The notes beneath the pieces were generated by a model. That model searched no databases, had not been told where the DNA came from, and saw nothing but the letters and a program-made list of their open reading frames with translations. A stretch of 24,169 nucleotides of DNA from Ferroglobus sp964463865 (GTDB lineage Archaea; Halobacteriota; Archaeoglobi; Archaeoglobales; Archaeoglobaceae). Shown here piece by piece: positions 1-6,434 of the stretch (positions are counted from its first letter, which is position 1; each line of letters begins with the position of its first letter). The stretch spans positions 1 to 24,169 of the forward strand of contig CAYXDX010000017.1 in assembly GCA_964463865.1 (NCBI GenBank), in the 5' to 3' direction. The position numbers were made by a program, and so were the translations under genes.

Positions 1-1444
1 CTCGATGAAAAGAGGATTGAAAGTTTGGAACTCGGACCATTACGAACTCCGACATTTTTGCCACTCGATGAAAAGAGGATTGAAAGGCTTTCTTCTTTTG
101 ATACTCGTCGATAAACTTCTTGTCGATCTCGATGAAAAGAGGATTGAAAGCGCTAATTGGCTTGGGTGTGAAATCGGCTCTTTGAGGTATCTCGATGAAA
201 AGAGGATTGAAAGCCGATTCTGGCAACTTCGACGCCACTGTAACCTTTGACTACCTCGATGAAAAGAGGATTGAAAGACTTCGCCGAGCAGGTCTCTGCG
301 TTTCCTCAGAAAGCACCTCGATGAAAAGAGGATTGAAAGTATACCTTCGCACTCTCCTCGCAATCGGGAACCTTAGGATACCTCGATGAAAAGAGGATTG
401 AAAGACAAACTCTCCCATCTAATCACCTCTTTCGTTCAAATCTCTTCCCTCGATGAAAAGAGGATTGAAAGCTCTGCATTCCTAACTTTTCTTTGAGCTG
501 TTCGATGAGCGACTCGATGAAAAGAGGATTGAAAGTTGACACCGACATACACCACGCTGCTTGGCGTTGAATTTGTAGTCTCGATGAAAAGAGGATTGAA
601 AGTAACGATAACGCTACCACCAATTTTACCGTTGAGAATACAGCTCGATGAAAAGAGGATTGAAAGCCACCCGAGGCTTTGTCATGTGGTGGGTGATAGG
701 TAATTATCTCGATGAAAAGAGGATTGAAAGACTACGCATTAGCGCAGCTTAGCAATATACTATATTGCTTAGAAACTCGATGAAAAGAGGATTGAAAGTG
801 TGTGAGTGTGAACATCAGGAGCTGCTCCTATGTCTGCTGGAGTCTCGATGAAAAGAGGATTGAAAGTATGACGGCGGTTGATAAGAAGCCGGACAACGTT
901 TCGAACGAACTCGATGAAAAGAGGATTGAAAGAATAGGTCGTCACAGAATATTTTCAATTTCTTTTTCATCGCTCTCGATGAAAAGAGGATTGAAAGTTC
1001 TTCAAGCGTTCAAATGGCAAGTTCTCGATTTTGAATATCTCGATGAAAAGAGGATTGAAAGACTATAAATTGCTCGAAGTCGTCGCTATTCAACTAATTC
1101 CACCTCGATGAAAAGAGGATTGAAAGTCGGCTTCAGCTCAGAGCCGCTGTAGAACTCGATCACCGGTGCTCGATGAAAAGAGGATTGAAAGGTGTATTCT
1201 GTTTCAATACCGCTCCAGTTTTCACCGACAACTCGATGAAAAGAGGATTGAAAGACTGGAACGCGGTTATAATCAATTACCGTATGTATCGGTTCCTCGA
1301 TGAAAAGAGGATTGAAAGCTTCTTTCCACTTCGCGAACTCTTCCTGAATCGCGGCTATCTCGATGAAAAGAGGATTGAAAGAGAGGCGACATGCGCCAAT
1401 AGGGCTGACATTGAGCTTTACCTCGATGAAAAGAGGATTGAAAG
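1..1444 (+). CRISPR. CRISPR array, 23 repeats of 23 nt, 22 spacers
   Basis: Twenty-three identical 23-nt repeats, beginning CTCGATGAAAA and ending GGATTGAAAG, start at 1, 64, 128, 191, 255, 317, 382, 449, 513, 580, 644, 708, 776, 844, 910, 975, 1039, 1104, 1169, 1232, 1296, 1359 and 1422. Spacers are 39-45 nt and all differ. Bases flanking the repeats vary, so the unit is really 23 nt, which is short. The ATTGAAAG 3' end is the usual archaeal crRNA 5' handle, so crRNAs should be read from the + strand with the leader to the left, outside the window. The array may continue left, because the window begins exactly at a repeat. Degenerate repeats at the right end agree with that orientation. No cas gene is present, so the subtype cannot be assigned. 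Short reading frames here that repeat MKRGLK or LDEKRIE are translations of the repeat, not genes. Confidence 0.99.
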
Positions 1445-1485
1445 TGACTAAGAGTTGGGACGATAGTAAAGACTGTTGTGAAGAG

Positions 1486-1505
1486 TTAGACGAAAAATCG
1501 GAAAG
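1486..1505 (+). repeat. Degenerate terminal CRISPR repeat
   Basis: TTAGACGAAAA followed by GGAAAG resembles the array repeat with substitutions and about 3 nt missing. It lies 41 nt after the last intact repeat, exactly one spacer length. Decay of the leader-distal repeat is normal for CRISPR arrays. Confidence 0.65.
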
Positions 1506-1547
1506 ACGCCGCAAGAAACGGACGAGAAGCGTGGAAAACGGTATGAT

Positions 1548-1570
1548 CTTAACGTAAAAGGTTCTGAAAG
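1548..1570 (+). repeat. Second, more decayed CRISPR repeat
   Basis: This 23-nt segment (begins CTTAACG, ends TCTGAAAG) matches the array repeat at 14 of 23 positions without gaps. It follows the first degenerate repeat after 42 nt. The similarity alone is weak; the spacing is what supports it. Confidence 0.4.
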
Positions 1571-1599
1571 CTACCAACCGAGCGCTAAGATTCTGAAAG

Positions 1600-2958
1600 T
1601 TAACACCTAACGCAAGCAGAACCTTTCACTGGGTAATCTCCAGTCAAACAGGCGAGACACAGCTTACTTCTTTCCATTCCTATCGCCCTTATCAACCCGT
1701 CAAGAGATAAATAAGCCAACGAGTCGGCACCAATTTCCTTTCTTATCTCTTCGACGCTCTTTTTACTCGCTATCAGCTCATCGGTGGTCTGCATGTCTAT
1801 TCCGTAATAACACGGAGAGATTATTGGCGGACTTCCAACTCTGAAGTGAACTTCCTTCGCTCCGGCCTTCCTTATCATTTCGACGATCTTTCTGCTCGTG
1901 GTTCCTCTGACTATGCTGTCGTCCACCAAAACTACCCTCTTTCCGTTCACGTTTTCCCTCAACACGTTCATCTTTAGCCTAACCGAAATCTCCCTGAGCT
2001 TCTGCTCCGGCATTATAAAAGTCCTTCCCACGTATCTGTTCTTTATCAGCGCTTCGATATACCTTATTCCGCTTTTTTCGGCAAAACCGATGGCAGAAGT
2101 CGTTCCGCTGTCCGGAATTGGAGATACGATGTCGGCATCGACTCCCGACTCTTCAGCCAGTATCTGACCGATCCTGTATCTTACCGAGTAAACGTTTCTA
2201 CCGTCTATCGTCGAGTCTGGCCTCGCGAAGTATATGTATTCGAACACGCAGTGCGCTTCCCTCCCCCTTCCGATGTCCACGCTTTCGAGTTCGCCGTCTC
2301 TAACTATGATCGCCTCCCCCGGCTTAACGTCTCTCACGAGTTCTGCTCCGACGGTATCGAGCGCACAGCTCTCGCTCGCGAACACGTAACCGCTGTCGTG
2401 CCCTCCGAAGCAGAGGGGCCTTATACCGAGGGGGTCTCTTAAAGCGATGAGCGTATCGTCCACCGCTATGACGAGAGAGAAACTTCCTCTCAGAATTCTC
2501 GCGAGCTCTTTGAGAGCTTCTTCTACGTCCATTTTGATGAGCAGCTTGGACAAAAGCTGGGCTATGACTTCCGAGTCCGTAGTGCTCACGAAAACGCTAC
2601 CGGACTTTTCGAGCTCCGATCTCAGCTCCCGGTAGTTTACGAGATTTCCGTTGTGAGATATCGCCAAACTTCCAGCCTTCGTTTTAACCACAAATGGCTG
2701 AGCATTCTCTATTCTGCTTTCTCCGGTGGTAGAATATCTCACGTGACCTACAGCCACCTTCCCTGTGAGTTTTTGAAGCGATTCGCCTTTGAAAACCTCA
2801 GTGACGAGTCCCATCCCCTTAACGACTTTGAACTCCTCCCGAAAAGAGGCGATCCCGGCCGACTCTTGGCCGCGGTGTTGTAAGGAGAAAAGGGAGTAAA
2901 AAGCGAGTTGGGGAGTTATAACCTCGTTTTCCGAATAAATGCCGACTATACCGCACAT
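1600..2958 (-). CDS. purF: Amidophosphoribosyltransferase
   Basis: This enzyme catalyses the first step of de novo purine synthesis, moving the amide nitrogen of glutamine onto PRPP. The 452-aa protein begins Met-Cys-Gly, so the N-terminal glutaminase nucleophile is Cys2 and there is no propeptide. The class II glutamine amidotransferase domain covers about residues 2-230. The phosphoribosyltransferase domain follows, with the PRPP loop VLVDDSIVRGTTS at 343-355. Cys237, Cys383, Cys434 and Cys437 match the four cysteines that bind the [4Fe-4S] cluster in the Bacillus-type enzyme, so a cluster is likely. The gene is last in the LSm-eL37-purF operon; its ATG is 1 nt after the eL37 stop. Its 3' end faces the CRISPR array, whose decayed repeats stop about 30 bp away. 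Confidence 0.97.
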   Translation of the reverse strand: MCGIVGIYSENEVITPQLAFYSLFSLQHRGQESAGIASFREEFKVVKGMGLVTEVFKGESLQKLTGKVAVGHVRYSTTGESRIENAQPFVVKTKAGSLAISHNGNLVNYRELRSELEKSGSVFVSTTDSEVIAQLLSKLLIKMDVEEALKELARILRGSFSLVIAVDDTLIALRDPLGIRPLCFGGHDSGYVFASESCALDTVGAELVRDVKPGEAIIVRDGELESVDIGRGREAHCVFEYIYFARPDSTIDGRNVYSVRYRIGQILAEESGVDADIVSPIPDSGTTSAIGFAEKSGIRYIEALIKNRYVGRTFIMPEQKLREISVRLKMNVLRENVNGKRVVLVDDSIVRGTTSRKIVEMIRKAGAKEVHFRVGSPPIISPCYYGIDMQTTDELIASKKSVEEIRKEIGADSLAYLSLDGLIRAIGMERSKLCLACLTGDYPVKGSACVRC

Positions 2959-2959
2959 T

Positions 2960-3139
2960 TTAATAAGAGTCCTTCTTCTTTTTGAGCCAGTTGTATTTCC
3001 TCATTCTCCTGCTCCTTCCAAAGCCACAGGCGGCACAATAACCTTTTCTCTTGTGGAACGAAACCCTACCACACCTCCTACACTTTATGTGAACGATCTT
3101 CCTCCCTCTTTTACCCATCGCAGCCGTTCCGTCGGACAT
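2960..3139 (-). CDS. rpl37e: 50S ribosomal protein eL37 (L37e)
   Basis: A 59-aa basic protein of the large ribosomal subunit, too short for many gene finders. It has the eL37 zinc-ribbon with Cys20, Cys23, Cys35 and Cys38 (KCRRCGR and CAACGFG), then the conserved RRMRKYNW segment and a lysine-rich tail. The ATG at 3139 is preceded by GAGGTG. The gene starts 9 nt after the LSm stop and ends 1 nt before the purF ATG, so the three genes are almost certainly one transcript. An Sm-like protein next to eL37 is a familiar archaeal pairing. An in-frame Met at residue 8 is less likely as the start because the ribosome-binding site fits residue 1. Confidence 0.95.
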   Translation of the reverse strand: MSDGTAAMGKRGRKIVHIKCRRCGRVSFHKRKGYCAACGFGRSRRMRKYNWLKKKKDSY

Positions 3140-3148
3140 GCTACCACC

Positions 3149-3370
3149 TCACTGAGAGGGCGAAACGAAAACGACAGTATCGCCTCTTATAACCACGCTG
3201 CCAAGCTTTCTAACAACTTCCCCGTTCTGTATCTCCTCCGCATCTATCAACACGAGGTTCATGTGTATGTCGTATCCGTCGAGAGTCCCTCTAAACTCTC
3301 TACCTCCCTTTAACCTAACAAGCACAGGCGTTTTCAATGCCCTGTTGAGAACATCAAGAGGTCTTGCCAT
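3149..3370 (-). CDS. Sm-like (LSm/SmAP) RNA-binding protein
   Basis: This 73-aa protein is an archaeal Sm-like protein, a family that forms heptameric rings binding U-rich RNA and relates to eukaryotic Sm/LSm proteins. The Sm1 motif is seen in GGREFRGTLDGYDIHMNLVL and the Sm2 motif in VVIRGDTVVFV near the C-terminus. Length and motif spacing are normal for an SmAP1-type protein. A GGAGG ribosome-binding site lies 9 nt before the ATG. It is the first gene of the LSm-eL37-purF operon, transcribed away from the PUA-domain gene. Confidence 0.95.
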   Translation of the reverse strand: MARPLDVLNRALKTPVLVRLKGGREFRGTLDGYDIHMNLVLIDAEEIQNGEVVRKLGSVVIRGDTVVFVSPSQ

Positions 3371-3443
3371 GTTCGTTTCCTCCGTTAAGAACTCTTTTAT
3401 GCAGAGTTTTCAGAAGAGTATTTAAAAATATCGGAGGGAAGGG
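3371..3443. promoter_or_regulatory. Divergent promoter region, LSm operon and PUA gene
   Basis: The 73-bp gap between the two starts holds an AT-rich near-symmetrical block at 3419-3430 (TATTTAAAAATA). It is well placed as TATA box for the minus-strand LSm operon, giving a leader of about 25-30 nt with GGAGG. A TTTTATGC block at 3395-3402 could be the TATA of the plus-strand PUA gene, whose leader has GGAGGGAAGGG. TATA assignments are by eye. Confidence 0.5.
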
Positions 3444-3911
3444 ATGAAGAGAAAAATGTTGAGAAAGAAGGACGCGAAAAGAGTTCTCGCCGAAATAAAA
3501 GAAAATACCGGAGTGGAGCTCGAAGGGAGTGTCGAACTCGTAGAATTCAACAAGACGAACGCCGTTTTAATAGACGGAGAGTTCCTCGCGATAGAGCACG
3601 ACGGAAGGTATTACCTCTCGGTCTACGGGATAATGAAGTTTACGCCCGAGAAAGGTAGGGTTGTCGTAGACAACGGCGCGACGAAGTTCATAATAAACGG
3701 GGCCGACGTGATGAAGCCGGGAATAGTAGAGGCCGACGAAAACATAAAAGAGGGAGACTTCTGTTACGTCGTTGTTGAAGAAAAATTAACACCGCTCGCC
3801 GTAGGAATAGCGCTTTGCGACGGTAAAGACATGATCGGAGAGAGAGGCAGAGCGATAAAAAACGTCCACCACATAAACGACAAGCTGTGGAAGAGTCTCG
3901 TTTTGAAATGA
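3444..3911 (+). CDS. PUA-domain RNA-binding protein, MCT-1-like
   Basis: This 155-aa protein has an N-terminal pre-PUA domain of about 70 residues and a C-terminal PUA domain of about residues 75-150, with the PUA-type stretch NGADVMKPGIVEADENIKEGD and later VGIALCDGKDM. It belongs to the archaeal DUF1947/PUA family related to the N-terminal part of eukaryotic MCT-1 and eIF2D, which bind the small ribosomal subunit. A role with RNA or the ribosome is inferred from that relation; the archaeal protein's substrate is not evident here. The ATG has GGAGGGAAGGG just upstream; Met5 is an alternative. It is a single gene, divergent from the LSm operon. Confidence 0.88.
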   Translation: MKRKMLRKKDAKRVLAEIKENTGVELEGSVELVEFNKTNAVLIDGEFLAIEHDGRYYLSVYGIMKFTPEKGRVVVDNGATKFIINGADVMKPGIVEADENIKEGDFCYVVVEEKLTPLAVGIALCDGKDMIGERGRAIKNVHHINDKLWKSLVLK

Positions 3912-3975
3912 TCCCCCGTCTGGGACCCCCTCCTCACCGCTTGCCTGCGCTTCAAAGCTCGGAGGGGAAAGGGCA
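3908..3975 (-). ncRNA. Candidate structured RNA with kink-turn
   Basis: The minus strand of this GC-rich gap folds into two hairpins. In the first, CCCCUCC (3967-3961) pairs with GGAGGGG (3933-3927). Inside it GA (3960-3959) faces GA (3935-3934) with a three-base bulge GGU (3938-3936), and an inner stem GCUU/AAGC (3958-3955 with 3942-3939) completes a textbook kink-turn, the L7Ae-binding motif of archaeal C/D and H/ACA RNAs. A second hairpin GGUCCC/GGGAUC (3927-3922 with 3915-3910) reaches the PUA stop codon; it uses the last base of the first stem. I found no C/D boxes and no ACA box at the canonical distance. A TATA-like sequence lies at 3991-4004. This is a structural prediction only. Confidence 0.4.
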
Positions 3976-3990
3976 TTGTAAGGTATTCGG

Positions 3991-4004
3991 AATAAAAATA
4001 TAAA
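3991..4004 (-). promoter_or_regulatory. TATA-like or U-rich terminator sequence
   Basis: Read on the minus strand this is TTTATATTTTTATT. It lies about 25 bp before the likely 5' end (near 3973) of the kink-turn element, as a TATA box would. It is also directly after the nucleotidyltransferase stop codon, where a T-rich archaeal transcription terminator would be expected. Sequence alone cannot separate the two readings. Confidence 0.4.
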
Positions 4005-4006
4005 AG

Positions 4007-4750
4007 TTACGACACTTCAAGTTCGACTATCTTTGGATAAACAACTTCTCTCGCGAACTTCAGATCTTCCGGAGTGTCTATCTCCGTCCAGGGTAAGCCG
4101 GACGTCGGCTCGTAGTTTATCGTCTTTCCGAGGTTTATCATGTGCTGAAAGGCTTCCTCGTAGAAGACGCCCTTGCCCTTCGTTCTTATAGTCTCCTCAA
4201 CAGACATCCTGAGGTCGTCCACCGACTCGTCGGTGACTTTCGCTATGCCTATGTATTCCCCGTCCGCCACGCTGGGCTTGATCTTTTTGCTTATTCTGAC
4301 GACTCTGTCGTTTTCGACGACGACCTTCATCTCCTCCTCCCCGATCTCGTCCCTAAAATCTACTGAGATCGTCAGGTTTTCTTTTTCGCTATCTATCAGC
4401 CTCCTCAGAATGTTTTTGTGGAAGATTATGTCGGAGTTCAGAATTACGAATTCGCTGCTTACCTTTTTCATCGCGAGGTAGAGGCTGTAAATGTTGTTCG
4501 TGCTCCTGTAATGGTAGTTGTGAACGAAGCTTATGTTCGAGTCCGGAAAAGCCCTCTCCAACCTCCTTCTCAATTTTACCGACTTGTATCCCGTAACTAT
4601 CACGAAATCGTTAACTCCGCTTTCTTCGAGTAATTCGATGTTTCTTACGATAATCGGTTTTTCCCCAACTGTGATCAGAGCTTTTGGTATCTTCTGAGTG
4701 ATGTGTCCGAGCCTTGAGCCGAATCCGGCTGCCAAGATGACAGCGAGCAT
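4007..4750 (-). CDS. CDP-alcohol-forming nucleotidyltransferase (LicC/IPCT-like)
   Basis: This 247-aa protein is a nucleotidyltransferase of the GT-A-like fold. It has the N-terminal signature LAAGFGSRLG followed by KIPKAL, which bind NTP and phosphate, and LNSDIIF (about residues 102-108) carrying the metal-binding aspartate. The segment TNNIYSLYLA is typical of phosphocholine-cytidylyltransferase (LicC) relatives. The C-terminus ends with WTEIDTPEDL. It probably makes an activated alcohol (CDP-X) from CTP and a phosphorylated alcohol. The divergent neighbour is a CDP-alcohol phosphotransferase, so the pair could act in sequence, for example with CDP-inositol or CDP-glycerol. The substrate is not evident, and the sequence is not closely like the Archaeoglobus inositol-1-phosphate cytidylyltransferase as I remember it. 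The ATG at 4750 sits about 26 bp from a TATA-like block, so it may be leaderless. Confidence 0.85.
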   Translation of the reverse strand: MLAVILAAGFGSRLGHITQKIPKALITVGEKPIIVRNIELLEESGVNDFVIVTGYKSVKLRRRLERAFPDSNISFVHNYHYRSTNNIYSLYLAMKKVSSEFVILNSDIIFHKNILRRLIDSEKENLTISVDFRDEIGEEEMKVVVENDRVVRISKKIKPSVADGEYIGIAKVTDESVDDLRMSVEETIRTKGKGVFYEEAFQHMINLGKTINYEPTSGLPWTEIDTPEDLKFAREVVYPKIVELEVS

Positions 4751-4798
4751 GGAAAGAGTTAAATTCTGCCTTATTTAAACCTTACCGGAGGTGATAGT
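4751..4798. promoter_or_regulatory. Divergent promoter with perfect Shine-Dalgarno
   Basis: TATTTAAA at 4772-4779 is about 26 bp from the nucleotidyltransferase ATG on the minus strand, as expected for a leaderless transcript. On the plus strand GGAGGTGAT at 4787-4795 is a perfect anti-16S match. TTAAAT near 4759 could be the plus-strand TATA. The Shine-Dalgarno is followed after 3 nt by ATA, not by ATG, GTG or TTG. Confidence 0.55.
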
Positions 4799-5365
4799 AT
4801 AAGCTGGGAATATATTATAACCGAAAAAATTTACAGAAAGCTCTCCAGACCGATAGCCAGATTTCTTATGAAGTTCGACGTCCACCCCAACAAGATAACG
4901 TATTTTTCAGCCGGAATAGGAATTTTAAGCGGATACTTAATCGGCACAGGCAAGGTGCTGGAAGGAATTTTACTGCTTTTCGTTTCTCAAATTTTCGACT
5001 GCGTCGACGGTGACCTCGCGAGGATGAGCGGTAAAGTTTCGAAAAAGGGCGCTTACATAGACAGGGTTCTCGACAGGTTCGTCGACGCAGCAATTATAAT
5101 CGGAATAGTCAATCTGAACCCCTCTAAGTTCTGGCTCGCCGGATTTTTAGCTCTGACGTTCTCCTTTGGTGTAAGCGTCAGCAGGATAATGGGCGAAGCA
5201 GAAGGAGTCGTCGTCAAAGTTGGAATAGCCGGCAGAGATACGAGGATCGTCGTAATAATGCTCGGACTCCTGCTCGGCTATCCGCTGGAGACTCTCTGGG
5301 CTGTGGCTTTGCTCAGCCTCTACACGACCGCTGAAAGGATAATATACACGCTGAGGAGATTGTAA
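4799..5365 (+). CDS. CDP-alcohol phosphotransferase (DIPPS-like)
   Basis: Membrane enzyme that transfers a phospho-alcohol from a CDP-alcohol to a second alcohol. The full family signature is present in FDCVDGDLAR, then MSGKVSKK, GAYID, RVLD (DxxDGxxARx8GxxxDxxxD). About five or six hydrophobic segments follow. The first ATG is at 4868, but the same frame upstream encodes WEYIITEKIYRKLSRPIARF, which fits the family's N-terminal helix before HPNKIT. That frame has no ATG, GTG or TTG back to a stop at 4760. A perfect GGAGGTGAT (4787-4795) places initiation at ATA 4799, so I chose that; 4868 is the conservative start. By family it could make di-myo-inositol phosphate, a glycero-phosphodiester solute or a lipid head group. 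The methyltransferase begins 1 nt after its stop. Confidence 0.85.
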   Translation: MSWEYIITEKIYRKLSRPIARFLMKFDVHPNKITYFSAGIGILSGYLIGTGKVLEGILLLFVSQIFDCVDGDLARMSGKVSKKGAYIDRVLDRFVDAAIIIGIVNLNPSKFWLAGFLALTFSFGVSVSRIMGEAEGVVVKVGIAGRDTRIVVIMLGLLLGYPLETLWAVALLSLYTTAERIIYTLRRL

Positions 5366-5366
5366 C

Positions 5367-5912
5367 ATGCACAGATTCAGGGTGGAAGACGCCGAAAAGC
5401 TGATCTCGAAGGATAGAGAAAAAATTCAGCCTATCCAACCTTTCGAGAACTTCCTGAAAAGTCTGGTGCTCGAAGAGACCGCCGTAGACGTAGGAGCCGG
5501 ACTCGGATACTTCACGGTTCCTCTCGCAAAAAAGTTCCGGAGAGTGTTCGCAGTTGAAGTCGACGAAAGAATGGCCGAAAAGTTGAGAAAAAGACTCGAC
5601 GACCTCGGAATAAAAAACGTCGGAATTGTAATATCCGAAGAGCCTCCAGACTTCGACTTCGAAATAGACCTTGTCCTCTTCGCCAACGTCCTCCACGAAA
5701 TCGAGAATTGGAAGGACTACTTGTATTGGAGCTCTAAAGCCAAGTGCGTGGCAGTAATAGACTGGAAAAAAGAACCAATGAAGTTTGGCCCACCGTTAGA
5801 GGAGAGGCTCGACGAAAAAGAGGTTGAGGGAGTTCTCAAAAGGTTTTTCTCCGTGAAGAAACTGGAAGTTTACGACTATCACTACTTCTTAGTGGGCTAC
5901 AAGGAAGATTAG
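5367..5912 (+). CDS. Class I SAM-dependent methyltransferase
   Basis: This 181-aa protein has SAM-binding motif I, VDVGAGLGYFT (residues 40-50), and the acidic end of strand 2, FAVEVDE. The motif IV region is DLVLFANVLHEI. It is short, with no extra substrate domain, as in small ubiE-like methyltransferases. It starts 1 nt after the CDP-alcohol phosphotransferase stop and must share its transcript, so its substrate may be that pathway's product or a related lipid; this is inference. Its last 24 nt overlap the convergent DUF445 gene. Confidence 0.85.
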   Translation: MHRFRVEDAEKLISKDREKIQPIQPFENFLKSLVLEETAVDVGAGLGYFTVPLAKKFRRVFAVEVDERMAEKLRKRLDDLGIKNVGIVISEEPPDFDFEIDLVLFANVLHEIENWKDYLYWSSKAKCVAVIDWKKEPMKFGPPLEERLDEKEVEGVLKRFFSVKKLEVYDYHYFLVGYKED

Positions 5913-6434
5913 GGACTGCACGAGTCCGATCAAAAACCCGAGGACCGCTCCTGAAATCTCTATAAACCTCAGCTCTCTTCCAGCCATTCGTTTGAAGTAA
6001 AGTTCGGCATCTTCTGAAGAAAAATTTTCGACTTTTCTCTTCACGACTTCTCTCAGCTCGACGTTTCTCGCTATGCTCGAAGAGAGCTGTTCCACGAAAC
6101 CGTCGACGACCTTACCCAGATAACCGCTCAACCTCTCGAAAAATCCGTAATTTTCAAGAAACGAAAGTTTTTTTGATTTCTCCTTCAGGCTCTTTTCGAG
6201 AGCGGACTTTATGAGTTCTTTGAAGTCGTCCTCGGTCAAGAACTCTTCGACGCTCGCAAGAATCGTGTCCGCGATTTTCTCCGCTCTTGCCGGGATTAAG
6301 CCCTGAATCCTCACTCCGAGTATCGTTTTCGGCTCCTTTGGATGAAACAGAAGCTTAACGGCTACGTAGTTCGTAAGGTAACCTATGAATGCTCCGAGAA
6401 TTGGCGGAAGAAAAAATATTAAGGTTGATCTCAT
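5889..6434 (-). CDS. DUF445 family membrane protein
   Basis: This 181-aa protein begins with a transmembrane segment carrying the family signature GAFIGYLTNYVAVKLLFHP and ends with another, GAVLGFLIGLVQSLIFLV, after the conserved RFIEISG. The central part is charged and helical. Its function is not known. The ATG overlaps the mcmA1 stop by one base, so it is the last gene of the methylmalonyl-CoA operon. Whether it helps that pathway or merely shares the transcript cannot be told. Confidence 0.88.
   Translation of the reverse strand: MRSTLIFFLPPILGAFIGYLTNYVAVKLLFHPKEPKTILGVRIQGLIPARAEKIADTILASVEEFLTEDDFKELIKSALEKSLKEKSKKLSFLENYGFFERLSGYLGKVVDGFVEQLSSSIARNVELREVVKRKVENFSSEDAELYFKRMAGRELRFIEISGAVLGFLIGLVQSLIFLVAH

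Noticed and set aside
24..1421. Spacers as evidence of protein-coding protospacers in general
   Set aside because: Most 40-nt spacers have at least one frame without stops, but this is expected by chance over six frames.
5..1557. Several open frames of 60-160 codons within the CRISPR array
   Set aside because: They are made of the translated repeat (MKRGLK, LDEKRIE, or NPLFIE on the minus strand) joined by unrelated spacers, with no ribosome-binding sites.
1588..1599. GATTCTGAAAG as a third decayed CRISPR repeat
   Set aside because: Only the 3' end resembles the repeat, and it is just 29 nt after the previous one, not spacer-spaced; it could be a chance match or a deletion remnant.
3927..3967. 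Inverted repeat as a rho-independent-type terminator of the PUA gene
   Set aside because: No T run follows on the plus strand, and archaeal termination does not need such a hairpin; the kink-turn geometry is on the minus strand.
3908..3975. Assigning the kink-turn element to H/ACA or C/D guide RNA
   Set aside because: No ACA/ANA box at 14-16 nt past the upper stem, no clear lower stem, and no C or D box.
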